A DNA stretch of 64,000 nt from Dyadobacter koreensis (GCF_900108855.1 NZ_FNXY01000002.1:486967-550966); one strand, 5' to 3'; counted from the first letter of the stretch, positions 1-10,902 are shown. The notes: generated by a model not told the origin, from the sequence alone. Numbers and translations: made by a program.

Positions 1-85
1 GCAACCGGTGATCGGTGTTTGCTATTTTATGGATTCTGCAAATATTGTGGCGCTTTGTATCTTAATAAAATTGCAATCCTCAAAC

Positions 86-152
86 GGTGCAGAGCACCAA
101 AATATTTGTAGAGCAAGAATGTCGAAACAAAAGCCATAAGGTGCAGCGCACC
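86..152. repeat. Pair of short GGTGC palindromes (REP-like)
   Basis: Two 13-bp imperfect palindromes, GGTGCAGAGCACC at 86-98 and GGTGCAGCGCACC at 140-152, lie 41 bases apart in the non-coding DNA downstream of sucC. Each could fold into a tiny hairpin. They resemble dispersed extragenic palindromes; only these two copies were noticed in the window, so the repeat-family assignment is inference. Confidence 0.45.
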
Positions 153-183
153 GAAATGTGAATTATTCGTACGATGCTATGTG

Positions 184-218
184 ACAAAAAAAGAGGACGA
201 CCAAATGATCGTCCTCTT
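184..218 (-). terminator. Intrinsic terminator of sucC
   Basis: Ten-base arms AAGAGGACGA / TCGTCCTCTT (191-200 and 209-218) enclose an 8-base loop. Read on the minus strand the stem is followed by a run of seven T. It sits just past the sucC stop codon. Confidence 0.85.
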
Positions 219-237
219 CCATAAATTTTCCGAAAAA

Positions 238-1461
238 TTAAACTCCCAATTGCGCAAGTGTTTCAGAAACTTTCGCAGCAGCTTCTTTAAATTCAATCGC
301 AGACTGAACTTTCAAACCTGATTCGTTAATGATACGTGCTCCTTCTTCAGCATTTGTTCCTTGCAAACGAACGATGATTGGAACAGGAATTTCGCCGATC
401 GCTTTATAAGCTTCAACAACACCTGCTGCAACACGGTCGCAACGAACAATACCACCAAAGATATTAATTAAGATAGCCTTAACGTTTGGATCTTTAAGGA
501 TGATACGGAAACCTGCTTCTACGGTACGTGCGTTTGCTCCACCCCCAACATCAAGGAAGTTAGCCGGCTCGCCGCCTGAAAGCTTGATAAGGTCCATTGT
601 AGCCATTGCTAATCCGGCACCGTTTACCATACAGCCTACGTTTCCATCCAATTTTACATAGTTCAGGTTGTTCGCTCCTGCTTCTACTTCCAAAGGATCT
701 TCTTCGTTGGTATCGCGCATATCTGCAAGATCTGGGTGACGGTATAATGCGTTGTCATCCAAATCAACTTTTGCATCAACTGCAAGAATTTTATTATCTG
801 ATGTTTTTAAAACCGGGTTGATTTCAAACATCGCTGAATCACTCTCAATGTAAGCTCTGTAAAGAGAAGTGATAAATTTAACCATTTCTTTGAAAGCGTC
901 GCCTTCCAAACCAAGGGCAAATGCAACTTTGCGAGCCTGGAAAGGTTGTAATCCAACTTTTGGATCAATCCACTCTTTCATGATTTTTTCAGGAGTATGC
1001 TCAGCAACCTCCTCGATATCCATACCACCTTCTGTACTTGCCATGATGACATTACAGTTTCTGCCTCTGTCAAGCAGAATGGACAGATAGTACTCTTTTG
1101 GCTCACTAGGACCTGGGTAGTAAACATCCTCTGCAATAAGGACTTTGTTTACGCGCTTGCCTTCTGGGCCAGTTTGGTGCGTAACAAGTACTTTTCCCAG
1201 AATGTTGTTTGATATTGTACGCACATCCTCAACAGATTTTGCCAGGGCAACACCGCGTTGTTCGCTGCCTACAATTCTGCCTTTACCACGCCCACCCGCG
1301 TGAATTTGTGATTTAACCACATACCACTTGGTACCTGTCTGCTGGCTAATCTCACGGGCGACTTCCACCGCCTTGTCGGGGGTGTCGGCTACGAGTCCTT
1401 CCTGAATACGTACGCCGTATTTTTTCAGGACACTTTTGCCTTGATATTCGTGAATATTCAT
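238..1461 (-). CDS. sucC: Succinyl-CoA synthetase (ADP-forming) beta subunit
   Basis: Beta subunit of the TCA-cycle enzyme that interconverts succinyl-CoA and succinate with formation of ATP or GTP; it works as a complex with SucD, which is not in this window. The N-terminus MNIHEYQGK is the family's usual start of the ATP-grasp domain. Glycine-rich motifs GGRGKGR (about residue 57) and [10 protein letters not shown] (about 337-346, the phosphohistidine/CoA-ligase end) are present, as is FLDVGGGAN. At 407 residues it is slightly longer than the roughly 390 of E. coli SucC. ATG start; a strong terminator follows. It is divergent from the ABC ATPase gene, with 88 bases between the two starts. 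Confidence 0.97.
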   Translation of the reverse strand: MNIHEYQGKSVLKKYGVRIQEGLVADTPDKAVEVAREISQQTGTKWYVVKSQIHAGGRGKGRIVGSEQRGVALAKSVEDVRTISNNILGKVLVTHQTGPEGKRVNKVLIAEDVYYPGPSEPKEYYLSILLDRGRNCNVIMASTEGGMDIEEVAEHTPEKIMKEWIDPKVGLQPFQARKVAFALGLEGDAFKEMVKFITSLYRAYIESDSAMFEINPVLKTSDNKILAVDAKVDLDDNALYRHPDLADMRDTNEEDPLEVEAGANNLNYVKLDGNVGCMVNGAGLAMATMDLIKLSGGEPANFLDVGGGANARTVEAGFRIILKDPNVKAILINIFGGIVRCDRVAAGVVEAYKAIGEIPVPIIVRLQGTNAEEGARIINESGLKVQSAIEFKEAAAKVSETLAQLGV

Positions 1462-1549
1462 GAGTATAAAAGTAAATTGGTATTTTCACGGCAAATTAAG
1501 GAATTAATCAAAACGGGGGTAGCTTTTTACCTAATTATCTTTTCATAAT

Positions 1550-2212
1550 ATGAATTTACTTCAAGCCAGAGGAATAAAGCGTACATATGGTGCCTTACAA
1601 GTTTTGAAAGGAATAGATATAGAGGTGAATAGTGGCGAGGTGGTTGCCATTGTTGGCGCGTCGGGCGCTGGGAAAAGTACGTTATTGCATATTCTTGGGA
1701 CGTTGGACAGGCCGGATGAGGGAGAAGTATTTATCGGAAATACCAAAGTTTCGGGTTTGGGAGATAAAGAACTGGCTAAATTCAGAAATGAGGAGATTGG
1801 TTTTATTTTCCAGTTTCATAATCTTTTGGCAGAATTTACAGCTTTGGAGAATGCCTGCATGCCGGGTTATATCAATGCCGGGCTTAACGAAAAAGAGATA
1901 AAAAGAAGAGGAGAGGAGCTTTTGGGATTGCTGGGGCTTTCTGACAGGATGAATCATTTGCCCTCTCAGCTATCTGGTGGAGAGCAGCAGCGCGTCGCTG
2001 TGGCGAGGGCGCTGTTGAATAAACCTGCAATCGTTCTGGCTGATGAGCCAAGTGGAAACCTGGACTCACAGAATGCACTCGATCTACATCAGTTATTTTT
2101 TAAACTCAGAGATGAGCTTGGACATACGTTCATAATTGTCACACATAATGAAGACCTTGCGACAATGGCAGACAGACGGTTAGTGATGCAGGATGGAAGA
2201 ATGTTGCAATAA
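1550..2212 (+). CDS. lolD: ABC transporter ATP-binding protein, LolD-like
   Basis: Cytoplasmic ATPase of the MacB/LolD class, which drives lipoprotein release from the inner membrane (LolCDE) or related export. Seen in the 220 residues: Walker A GASGAGKST at 36-44, Q-loop around FIFQFHNLL, ABC signature LSGGEQQRVAVARALL, Walker B VLADEPSGNLD and switch His in VTHNEDL. Length and the SGNLD Walker B ending fit LolD/MacB-type ATPases. No permease gene adjoins it, so the partner must be encoded elsewhere. LolD rather than an FtsE-like ATPase is favoured by general similarity only. Confidence 0.8.
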   Translation: MNLLQARGIKRTYGALQVLKGIDIEVNSGEVVAIVGASGAGKSTLLHILGTLDRPDEGEVFIGNTKVSGLGDKELAKFRNEEIGFIFQFHNLLAEFTALENACMPGYINAGLNEKEIKRRGEELLGLLGLSDRMNHLPSQLSGGEQQRVAVARALLNKPAIVLADEPSGNLDSQNALDLHQLFFKLRDELGHTFIIVTHNEDLATMADRRLVMQDGRMLQ

Positions 2213-2320
2213 GATGATATAAAATAAACAATTTGTTAATATATTTTGTTTTATATGTGACTTCCCTTCTATGACATCGTCATAATAGAGAAGTTTTTCA
2301 TAACGTTGAGTAAAGTAAAT

Positions 2321-2355
2321 AGCCGTCCGGAGCTTCCGGGCGGTCATTTTTTTTT
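2321..2355 (+). terminator. Terminator of the first tandem unit
   Basis: Stem CCGTCCGGA / TCCGGGCGG (2323-2331, 2335-2343) with a 3-base loop and one G-T wobble, followed by a run of ten T. It would end transcription from lolD or from a small RNA. Confidence 0.75.
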
Positions 2356-2481
2356 AGCTCACTTGGTAATGAAAAAATAAAAAGATTTTTTTTTGAAGAT
2401 ATGTGACTTGCTTGTAAAACCAGAGTCTAAAAGTAAATTTCCTAAGGGTTGGAGATTTTCATAACGTTGAGTAAAGCAAAT

Positions 2482-2513
2482 AGCCGTCCGGATTTTCCGG
2501 ACGGCTATTTTTT
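2482..2513. terminator. Terminator of the second tandem unit and probable end of groEL
   Basis: Perfect 11-base stem AGCCGTCCGGA / TCCGGACGGCT (2482-2492, 2496-2506) with a 3-base loop, followed on the plus strand by six T. On the minus strand it lies about 30 bases past the groEL stop and could also end that operon, although the T run there is weak. Confidence 0.75.
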
Positions 2514-2541
2514 GCCTTAATCTATATGACCAGGGGATGAA

Positions 2542-4194
<1,653 letters not shown>

Positions 4195-4226
4195 TTAAGA
4201 TTTTAAATACCGATGGTGTCAGATGA

Positions 4227-4523
4227 CTAGCCAATGATAGCGTAGATATCTGATTCACGCATGATAAGGATATCTTTTCCTTCATATGCCAATTCAGTAC
4301 CTGAATATTTTCCGTATAATACGGTGTCTCCTACTTTAACAGTCATAGGCTCATCTTTTTTGCCTGGTCCAACTGCTACTACTGTACCGCGTTGTGGTTT
4401 TTCTTTTGCAGTATCAGGAATAATGATACCAAATGCTGTTTTTTCTTCGGCTGGGGCTGGTTCTACAAGAACACGATCAGCCAGAGGTTGTACGTTCACT
4501 TGTATTTCTGCTAAAGTTGACAT
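4227..4523 (-). CDS. groES: Co-chaperonin GroES
   Basis: Heptameric lid of the GroEL chamber. The 98-residue sequence has the family opening [17 protein letters not shown], the mobile-loop region [13 protein letters not shown] and the C-terminal [17 protein letters not shown]. It heads the groES-groEL operon. The 5' region (4524-4704) is shared divergently with a hypothetical gene and contains no clear inverted repeat of the CIRCE type. Confidence 0.98.
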   Translation of the reverse strand: MSTLAEIQVNVQPLADRVLVEPAPAEEKTAFGIIIPDTAKEKPQRGTVVAVGPGKKDEPMTVKVGDTVLYGKYSGTELAYEGKDILIMRESDIYAIIG

Positions 4524-4704
4524 AGATATTAAACGTTTATTTTTAAGTTGTCAGTATTGATATGACTTGCAACCATAAAGCACAATCTATGCCAGCGTAT
4601 TTCGTCTGACATTTTTTCAGGATGTTATGACAATTTTGTATGTAAACGAGCTGCAATATGATTTTTATAGTAAATTATGTGTCAGGTAAATACAATCGTT
4701 TGAG

Positions 4705-5463
4705 ATGTCGACGGAATTGACTAAATTTTTAGCAGGATCAAAACAACTGAATACGATGGCGAAGCTTCATAATGATTGGTTGACAGAAGGAATTTTTGAT
4801 TTTGAATACAAAAAATATATCGTGCTGGATTATTTACAGCACATCAATGGTGAGTTTACCTCTAATCGCCTCTATCCATACCTGCAAGAATTAAAATTAC
4901 ACCTTGACGCCTGTCAAAATTTGCAGGCAAATAAAAATGCAATCCGCAGCTCTTTCCCGAAAACTTTGAAAGGAATTGATATATCTTCGGCAAAACTTGT
5001 TTACGAGGACACACTTCATGATGATCTATATCTCTCTGAACTAAATTATATTCTTGATTTTGCCATACCGAGATTTTCCAAAACAATGGAAGAGGGAGTG
5101 GACCGATTTTCGGAAGTGGGAGAAAATATCAAAATTTCACCTGTAGGAATTGTTCCTCTAAGGACGGAGGAAGGGTATTTATTTTTTCTGAACAGTTATG
5201 AAAGAATCGTCACGATTTTCAGATATCAGCTGGCGCTTTATAATGAAATGCGTGAAAGATATTTAAAAACAGTGCTGATCGATTCAGTCCGTACCTCGAT
5301 CGGGACGACCATAGAGCAGATAAAAATTGACCTTACAAGAAAATTTCAGGCCTGGCCTAATCCTGCCACCTATGTCGTTGAGTCAAAGTACGACTATCCA
5401 TTGCAGGAAACGCTGTTGCCAGTAGTACAAAGGCTTATGGTAAGACAAATGAATGTGGCCTGA
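4705..5463 (+). CDS. Conserved hypothetical protein
   Basis: I do not recognise this 252-residue protein. It has no signal peptide, membrane segment or cysteine-rich motif and looks cytosolic and mostly helical. It is rich in Leu, Tyr and charged residues, with a region around EVGENIKISPVGIVPLRTEE that could be a short beta segment. Codon use resembles its neighbours and the ATG start follows a normal AT-rich leader. It is divergent from groES, and a shared regulatory region is possible. No function is proposed. Confidence 0.8.
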   Translation: MSTELTKFLAGSKQLNTMAKLHNDWLTEGIFDFEYKKYIVLDYLQHINGEFTSNRLYPYLQELKLHLDACQNLQANKNAIRSSFPKTLKGIDISSAKLVYEDTLHDDLYLSELNYILDFAIPRFSKTMEEGVDRFSEVGENIKISPVGIVPLRTEEGYLFFLNSYERIVTIFRYQLALYNEMRERYLKTVLIDSVRTSIGTTIEQIKIDLTRKFQAWPNPATYVVESKYDYPLQETLLPVVQRLMVRQMNVA

Positions 5464-5520
5464 CGAAAATAGCTGCCGGCTTTCGCCTTTCGCCAATCTC
5501 GTCTTTTTTTGGAAATATTA

Positions 5521-6102
5521 TTAAGCCGTTTTCTTGCTAATCCATTTTCCAACTTCGGGTGCCACATATTCACTCATTTTGGTGAGTAGTTCGTCGATAT
5601 TATTACTTACCAAAAGCATTTCCTGATTCACAGCTTTTAAAAAACCTTTGTCAACCATGCACTGAATTAAAACATTCAGTGCATCATAGAAACCGTCAAT
5701 ATTTAATATAGCAATTGGTTTTTTATGAAGACCAAGTTGGGCCCAAGTAAGCATCTCGAAAAGTTCCTCCAACGTTCCGAAACCTCCCGGAAGAGCAATG
5801 ACGCCGTCGCACAAGTCACTCATTTTTGTTTTGCGTTCATGCATGCTGTCAACCAGAATCAACTCTGTCAATCCTTCGTGTGCGATTTCTTTTGATTGAA
5901 GGAAGTATGGTAAAACACCCGTCACTTTTCCGCCTTCACTCAAAACCCCATCTGCAACAGCGCCCATAAGTCCAACATTTGCGCCGCCATAAACCAACTC
6001 AATTTCTTTTTGCGCCAGGGCTTTGCCAAGAGCTGTCGCCTGTGACTTGTAAATATCCTCAGTCCCAAAACTTGAACCGCAGAAAACTGTTATCCTTTTC
6101 AT
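5521..6102 (-). CDS. LOG-family protein (TIGR00730, cytokinin riboside 5'-monophosphate phosphoribohydrolase type)
   Basis: LOG-type Rossmann protein that in characterised members hydrolyses nucleoside 5'-monophosphates; the physiological role in this phylum is unclear. It contains the signature PGGFGTLEELFEMLTWAQLG and the upstream arginine segment SMHERK that together form the active site; GGANVGLMGAVAD forms the nucleotide loop. I choose the ATG at 6102 (MKRITVFCGSS) over an upstream start because the core Rossmann strand begins there and an AAAGAAAAA purine stretch precedes it. Length from this start is 193 residues, normal for the family. Two hairpins separate it from secG. Confidence 0.93.
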   Translation of the reverse strand: MKRITVFCGSSFGTEDIYKSQATALGKALAQKEIELVYGGANVGLMGAVADGVLSEGGKVTGVLPYFLQSKEIAHEGLTELILVDSMHERKTKMSDLCDGVIALPGGFGTLEELFEMLTWAQLGLHKKPIAILNIDGFYDALNVLIQCMVDKGFLKAVNQEMLLVSNNIDELLTKMSEYVAPEVGKWISKKTA

Positions 6103-6137
6103 TCGTTTTTCTTTTATGAGATACTTAGAAATGAAAA

Positions 6138-6198
6138 CAGCTAATAAAGACAAATTAAATTGCCCTTATTAGCTGCCGGTAAAAACGCGACGTTTTTA
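6138..6198. terminator. Two hairpins between secG and the LOG gene
   Basis: First hairpin: ten-base arms CAGCTAATAA / TTATTAGCTG (6138-6147, 6166-6175). Second: TAAAAACG / CGTTTTTA (about 6180-6198) touching the secG stop codon. On the minus strand they lie directly downstream of secG and upstream of the LOG gene, so they probably end the miaB-secG operon or attenuate read-through. Confidence 0.65.
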
Positions 6199-6609
6199 TT
6201 ATTTTGTAGTATCCGCAGGAGCTGCAGGTGCTGTTTCTGCCGGAGCTGCGGCTCCCGGAGCTGTTGCTCCCGGAGCTGTTGCGCCAGGTGCAGGAGCCGC
6301 TGGCAATTTAGCGCCAGGGATAACTGTGTTTTGTGCTTTTTCAATGTTCACGCTATTGATACCGCCTGCATCAGAGGCACCTCCGCTGGCAATCACATAA
6401 GACGCCAAGGAGATCAAGATAATACCAGCTGCAAGTCCCCAGGTGATTTGTTCCAGCAAATCTGTGGTTTTCTTAACACCGAACATTTGTGCAGTACCTG
6501 CTCCGCTAAATTCGCTCGAAAGACCTCCTCCTTTTGAATTTTGCACCAATACTACCAGAATCAACAATACTGCGATGATCGCAACCAGAATAATCAAACC
6601 CAAATACAT
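6199..6609 (-). CDS. secG: Preprotein translocase subunit SecG
   Basis: Small inner-membrane subunit of SecYEG. Two membrane segments are visible, roughly residues 3-25 (LGLIILVAIIAVLLILVVL) and 55-75 (WGLAAGIILISLASYVI), separated by the conserved loop QNSKGGGLSSEFSG. After residue about 95 comes a low-complexity Ala/Pro/Gly tail with repeats of APGAT, making the protein 136 residues instead of about 75-110. It is the last gene of the miaB operon, 52 bases after the TPR-like gene. Confidence 0.95.
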   Translation of the reverse strand: MYLGLIILVAIIAVLLILVVLVQNSKGGGLSSEFSGAGTAQMFGVKKTTDLLEQITWGLAAGIILISLASYVIASGGASDAGGINSVNIEKAQNTVIPGAKLPAAPAPGATAPGATAPGAAAPAETAPAAPADTTK

Positions 6610-6661
6610 GCCTTGTATATAAAATAGAATGAATGAATACGCAATTAATAAGTAAGCGAAA

Positions 6662-7339
6662 TTAAGATTGATTATGGATTAATTCACTTAATTTTTTCGC
6701 AAAGTAATCCTTTTTTTCTGGTTTTTTCAAAATCAATTTTTGATATATGTCGATGGCCTTGTCTCTTTTGCCCTGCCGGAGCAGAATTTTGGCAAATGCT
6801 TCTGTTTCAATTCCTCCTCCGAAAGGTTCGGAAGAATTGGATTGAGCCACGCGTCCGGTCAAATCAAGTGATACCGGTTCAGCGTTTGCATCTTGCCTGA
6901 TAGGCCCCATTCTCGGATTATTTTTTATGAAACCCTGAATGATCTGCTGCTGTTTTTTCTGCAATTCAGAAATCAGGGAAGCTTGCGAGGGCTTAACCTC
7001 TTTGGCTTCGATTATTTCAAGAATATCTTCAGATTTCGGAACCGGCTCTTCTGCAATCGTTGCAATTTCGTGTTCAACAGGAGTTTCGTAGGCTTTATAT
7101 TTTCCTTCAACAAGTTGCTGAAGAGCAATACGGCTCAGGGCATATGCCGCCGCTTTCGGCGTGCTGTCATTTAATTGATCAGTATCGCTCAACTGTGATG
7201 CTTTTGCCAATAATGAGTATGAGATCTGACAATACGGAAAAGCCTTGATCGTAGCTTCAAGTTTTGGGATCACCGTTATATCCAGATCATTCGGATCTTT
7301 TACCAAACGACTAAACGTTTCCTTATCAACGATTGTCAT
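6662..7339 (-). CDS. Hypothetical protein with C-terminal TPR-like helices
   Basis: The 225-residue protein is not recognised by name. It has no signal peptide. The middle (about 90-175) is charged and Gln-rich and probably disordered or coiled coil. The C-terminal 50 residues contain FAKILLRQGKRDKAIDIYQK, a good single tetratricopeptide-type helix pair, followed by KKDYFAKKLSEL. A position between lptE and secG in one operon suggests an envelope or secretion-related role, which is inference only. Confidence 0.82.
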   Translation of the reverse strand: MTIVDKETFSRLVKDPNDLDITVIPKLEATIKAFPYCQISYSLLAKASQLSDTDQLNDSTPKAAAYALSRIALQQLVEGKYKAYETPVEHEIATIAEEPVPKSEDILEIIEAKEVKPSQASLISELQKKQQQIIQGFIKNNPRMGPIRQDANAEPVSLDLTGRVAQSNSSEPFGGGIETEAFAKILLRQGKRDKAIDIYQKLILKKPEKKDYFAKKLSELIHNQS

Positions 7340-7399
7340 TAAATCGCTCAGTTTTAATTTTTTGAAATAATTATTGAATGTAAGACAAATGCCATTGTC

Positions 7400-7960
7400 T
7401 TACCAGTCGGCTGCTGATTTATTAAAGATCTGCTGTACTAAATTCTCCTGTATTGTCGGTAACAAACGCGATTCATTTTGATTAAGCGTTTGGTCCTGAG
7501 GAAAATCGGCATAGTAGGTAAATGACTGGTCAAAATTTTTGGTTTCATCCTGCGCATTCGTAAACCTCACCTGAACAGTAACATTCAAACGGTTAAGACC
7601 CGCCTGGTCATTCGCGGTTGGTGCCGCTGCCAGAACGTCATAACCCGTGATCGTTCCCTCCAAAAGTAAATCACCGCCGTTTTGCTGTAAGGTAAGGCTT
7701 GTGTTTTTCTGGAAGTATTCTTTAAGCTGTTCTGTAAGTCGCTGGGGAAGATCAGAAGGCCCACCCGCAGTTGCCATATTAAAATTTACAATAGTAAAGG
7801 TCTTTATATCAGGGGATAAACTCGTTCCTGTGAACGAATAAATACCACAGCTGGAAATCAGAAGAGACGAATTAAGAATGAAAAATACCAAAAGAAATCT
7901 CCTGGCCGCAGGAGGTAACACGATGGATTTTTTCAAGATATTTATTATGTTAAAACTCAT
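7400..7960 (-). CDS. lptE: LptE-family LPS-assembly lipoprotein
   Basis: Outer-membrane lipoprotein that plugs the LptD barrel during lipopolysaccharide export. The N-terminus is a signal with lipobox LLISSC at about residue 33-38, preceded by a hydrophobic stretch FLLVFFILNSSLLI. The mature part begins CGIYSFTGTSLSP, typical of the Bacteroidota LptE family, followed by FTIVNFNM and a beta-rich core. At 186 residues it matches the family. It lies 29 bases after the sigma-54 activator and 60 before the TPR-like gene. Confidence 0.88.
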   Translation of the reverse strand: MSFNIINILKKSIVLPPAARRFLLVFFILNSSLLISSCGIYSFTGTSLSPDIKTFTIVNFNMATAGGPSDLPQRLTEQLKEYFQKNTSLTLQQNGGDLLLEGTITGYDVLAAAPTANDQAGLNRLNVTVQVRFTNAQDETKNFDQSFTYYADFPQDQTLNQNESRLLPTIQENLVQQIFNKSAADW

Positions 7961-7989
7961 TTTAGACTGTTATTTGTCATTCTATATGC

Positions 7990-9285
7990 TTACTCCTCAA
8001 TATCGTATTGCTTGATCTTGCGATATAACGTACGTTCCGAAATTCCTAATGCGCTGGCTGCATACTTTCGTTTATTATTATTTTTCCGCAGCGCTTTGAT
8101 GATCATTTCTTTCTCCTTGTCTTCCAGAGAAAGCGATTCTTCTTCTGCTGTGACGTGCAAAACGTCTTCGATTTCACCTCTTTCATCGGAATACCTGTCA
8201 AGATCAACAGTTCTTGATTGTGGTGGCGTTAATAACCGCGTCGGTTCGGTAGTTGGTGCATTGATAACAGGCTCAGGGCTATTAATAGAACTGAATAATT
8301 CCTGATGATCCTTTAAAATATCACCGCCATATTTTTCATTTTCCAGGACGTTTCTGACCAGCTTTTTAAGCTCAGTCATATCCCTGCGCATATCAAACAA
8401 AACCTTGTAAAGAAGCTCTCTTTCTGAAAAAGAAGTTGCAGAGTCTTCGCCCTGACGAAGTGGTACAAGTGCCTTCCGGCTTGACGGCTGAACAGGATTC
8501 AGGTAGTTATTTAAAGTTATTGCATTGATTGGCAAATCTTTATCTGTTTCCAGGATTGTGATCTGTTCCGCAATATTTTTAAGCTGACGAATGTTTCCCG
8601 GGAATTCATAACGCATCAACAATTCGCGCGCATCAGCATCCAGACGAACTGCTTTCGTCCGGTATCTTTCAGAAAAATCATTAGTGAATTTTCTGAAAAG
8701 CAATAATACATCCTCTCCGCGTTCACGCAGGGGCGGAACATAGATCGGAACCGTATTTAATCTGTAATACAAATCTTCGCGAAATCTTCCATTGTTTACA
8801 GCGTCAAGCAAATTAACGTTTGTTGCTGCCACTACGCGGACATTTGTCTTCAGAACTTTTGACGAACCTACTCGGATATATTCTCCATTTTCAAGAACAC
8901 GAAGCAAACGCGCCTGTGTACCCAGCGGCATTTCGCCTACCTCATCCAAGAAAATCGTTCCGCCGTTGGTTGTTTCAAAATAACCTTTTCTTGAATCCAG
9001 CGCTCCGGTAAATGCACCTTTTTCATGCCCGAAAAGTTCCGAATCGATCGTTCCTTCCGGTATGGCGCCACAGTTGATCGCTATAAAAGGACCATGTTTT
9101 CTGGAACTGATACTGTGGATGATTTTTGAAAAAGATTCCTTTCCACTTCCGCTTTCTCCTGTTATCAAAACCGTCAGATCCGTCGCCGCCACCTGCACTG
9201 CCACATTGATTGCATGGTTAAGCGCTGGCGATGTACCAATAATCCCGAACCGGTTTTTTATTGCTTGTATTTCTGTTGAATCCAT
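7990..9285 (-). CDS. Sigma-54-dependent transcriptional activator without receiver domain
   Basis: AAA+ enhancer-binding protein that remodels sigma-54 RNA polymerase. Walker A GESGSGKE (43-50), the sigma-54 contact loop GAFTGA (90-95), Walker B GGTIFLDEVGE (about 108-118) and the arginine-finger region REDLYYRLN are all intact, so it should be active. The AAA+ domain starts almost at residue 15, so the usual receiver, GAF or PAS input domain is missing. A linker of about 150 residues leads to a C-terminal Fis-type helix-turn-helix, AASALGISERTLYRKIKQY. It sits between miaB and lptE. Confidence 0.93.
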   Translation of the reverse strand: MDSTEIQAIKNRFGIIGTSPALNHAINVAVQVAATDLTVLITGESGSGKESFSKIIHSISSRKHGPFIAINCGAIPEGTIDSELFGHEKGAFTGALDSRKGYFETTNGGTIFLDEVGEMPLGTQARLLRVLENGEYIRVGSSKVLKTNVRVVAATNVNLLDAVNNGRFREDLYYRLNTVPIYVPPLRERGEDVLLLFRKFTNDFSERYRTKAVRLDADARELLMRYEFPGNIRQLKNIAEQITILETDKDLPINAITLNNYLNPVQPSSRKALVPLRQGEDSATSFSERELLYKVLFDMRRDMTELKKLVRNVLENEKYGGDILKDHQELFSSINSPEPVINAPTTEPTRLLTPPQSRTVDLDRYSDERGEIEDVLHVTAEEESLSLEDKEKEMIIKALRKNNNKRKYAASALGISERTLYRKIKQYDIEE

Positions 9286-9354
9286 TAAATAGCGATTGGC
9301 CGTCAGCTTTTAGCGGTTAGCCTTTTGTTGGTTAATGCAACGGACTGCTTTAAA

Positions 9355-10812
9355 TTAGGCTAACTGCGCAATTTCTTCTTCCACAACAGCTCTGCCCCGT
9401 AAGGTAGCCGACGTAGTTTCTGTAATCAGGACATTAACATAATCACCCTTTTTGAAATTTTCTCTCGGGAAAATAACGACTTTATTCTGGTCACTCCGGC
9501 CTGAAAAGTCATCCACTGAACGTTTTGATGTGCCTTCAACCAAAACTTTCTGAACCGTTCCGATCAGTTTTTTATTACGTTCTGTTGAAATCCGCTGCTG
9601 CACTTCGATGATTTCAGCCAGGCGTCTTTGTTTTACATCGGCCGGAATATCGTCTTTGAATTTCTTCGCCGCCGGCGTTCCCGGGCGTTCCGAGTACGAG
9701 AACATATAACCAAAATCAAAGCGTACATATTCAAGCAACGAAAGTGAATCCTGATGCTCTTCTTCCGTTTCTGTACAGAATCCGGCAATCATATCATGTG
9801 AAATCCCGCACTCTTCTCCGAGAATTCTGCGGATACTGTCAATTCTTTCCAGATACCATTCACGGGTGTACGTCCGGTTCATAATTTCCAGAACACGAGT
9901 GTTCCCGCTTTGAGCAGGCAAATGGATATACTTGCAAATATTATCGTACTTTTTGATCGTATAAAGAACTTCATCCGTGATGTCTTTCGGATGTGAGGTA
10001 CTGAAACGAACCCTAAGCTCCGGACTGATCAGCGCAACTTTTTCCAAAAGCTTGGCGAAAGAAACAATCTCATTTTTATCATTCGGATTGGCGTATTTAT
10101 AGCTATCCACATTCTGGCCAAGCAGTGTTACTTCTTTATAACCATTGTCAAAAAGATCTTGCGCTTCTTTCAAAATTGATTCAGGGTCACGGCTGCGCTC
10201 GCGTCCGCGTGTATACGGAACAACGCAGAAACTGCACATATTATCACAACCGCGCATGATCGAGATCAATGCTGTGATACCGTTAGAATTCAGACGGACC
10301 GGGGAAATATCAGCGTAAGTTTCTTCTCTTGAAAGAAAAACATTGACGCCTTTCTGACCTGTTTCTGCTTCTTCGACCAATCTTGGAAGATCGCGGTATG
10401 CATCCGGGCCGGTCACAATATCAACCATTTTTTCTTCTTCAAGAAATTTAGCTTTCAATCGTTCTGCCATGCATCCTAAAACGCCGATCAGCATGCCCGG
10501 TCTTTTTTTCTTATAAACGTTCAGCTGTTTAAGGCGTGTTCTTACACGCTGCTCCGCGTTGTCGCGGATCGCACAGGTATTGAGAAAAACCAGGTCCGCA
10601 TTTTCCGCGTCTGATGTCGTAGCAAAACCTGCCTCACGCATCACAGAGGCCACAATTTCACTATCTGCGAAATTCATCTGGCATCCGTAACTTTCTATAA
10701 ACAAGCGTTTTTTATTTGATATCGGCTCATTTTCCGAAACACGCACAGTTTCACAAGCTTCCTTATCTGTTTCGGTTAATATTTTTAGGGTCTCCGCTAT
10801 TCTGTTCTCCAT
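9355..10812 (-). CDS. miaB: tRNA-2-methylthio-N6-dimethylallyladenosine synthase MiaB
   Basis: Radical-SAM methylthiotransferase that adds the 2-methylthio group to i6A37 of tRNA. The N-terminal UPF0004 domain has the cysteines of [12 protein letters not shown] (about 41-52), [13 protein letters not shown] and VLGCMAER that hold the auxiliary cluster. The radical-SAM cluster motif [17 protein letters not shown] follows near residue 190. The C-terminal TRAM domain runs from about 420 with [10 protein letters not shown]. At 485 residues it is of normal length. First gene of the operon that continues to secG. Confidence 0.97.
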   Translation of the reverse strand: MENRIAETLKILTETDKEACETVRVSENEPISNKKRLFIESYGCQMNFADSEIVASVMREAGFATTSDAENADLVFLNTCAIRDNAEQRVRTRLKQLNVYKKKRPGMLIGVLGCMAERLKAKFLEEEKMVDIVTGPDAYRDLPRLVEEAETGQKGVNVFLSREETYADISPVRLNSNGITALISIMRGCDNMCSFCVVPYTRGRERSRDPESILKEAQDLFDNGYKEVTLLGQNVDSYKYANPNDKNEIVSFAKLLEKVALISPELRVRFSTSHPKDITDEVLYTIKKYDNICKYIHLPAQSGNTRVLEIMNRTYTREWYLERIDSIRRILGEECGISHDMIAGFCTETEEEHQDSLSLLEYVRFDFGYMFSYSERPGTPAAKKFKDDIPADVKQRRLAEIIEVQQRISTERNKKLIGTVQKVLVEGTSKRSVDDFSGRSDQNKVVIFPRENFKKGDYVNVLITETTSATLRGRAVVEEEIAQLA

Positions 10813-10902
10813 TTATCCGTGATATTGAACGGTTTGAATTTCTTTGTTCCTGTATACTGCCTAGAATCGTTTTTAATCCCGTTTTGTTCCAGGAACGAAC
10901 TG

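Larger units (their letters stand above)
2252..2513 (+). repeat. Two tandem non-coding units, each ending in a terminator
   Basis: This stretch between lolD and groEL holds no gene. It contains two related units. Each begins near ATATGTGACTT (2253 and 2399) and later has TTTTCATAACGTTGAGTAAA (2295 and 2456), AATAGCCGTCCGG and a GC-rich hairpin with a T run. The copies are 146 to 161 bases apart. The terminator stems differ but both still pair. It may be a duplicated small-RNA gene or a duplicated terminator; the sequence alone does not decide. Confidence 0.6.

Noticed and set aside
606-1212. Plus-strand open frames opposite sucC
   Set aside because: They are antisense to a well-conserved gene and have no recognisable domain.
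4524-4704. CIRCE operator for groES-groEL
   Set aside because: No TTAGCACTC-N9-GAGTGCTAA or close variant in the region.
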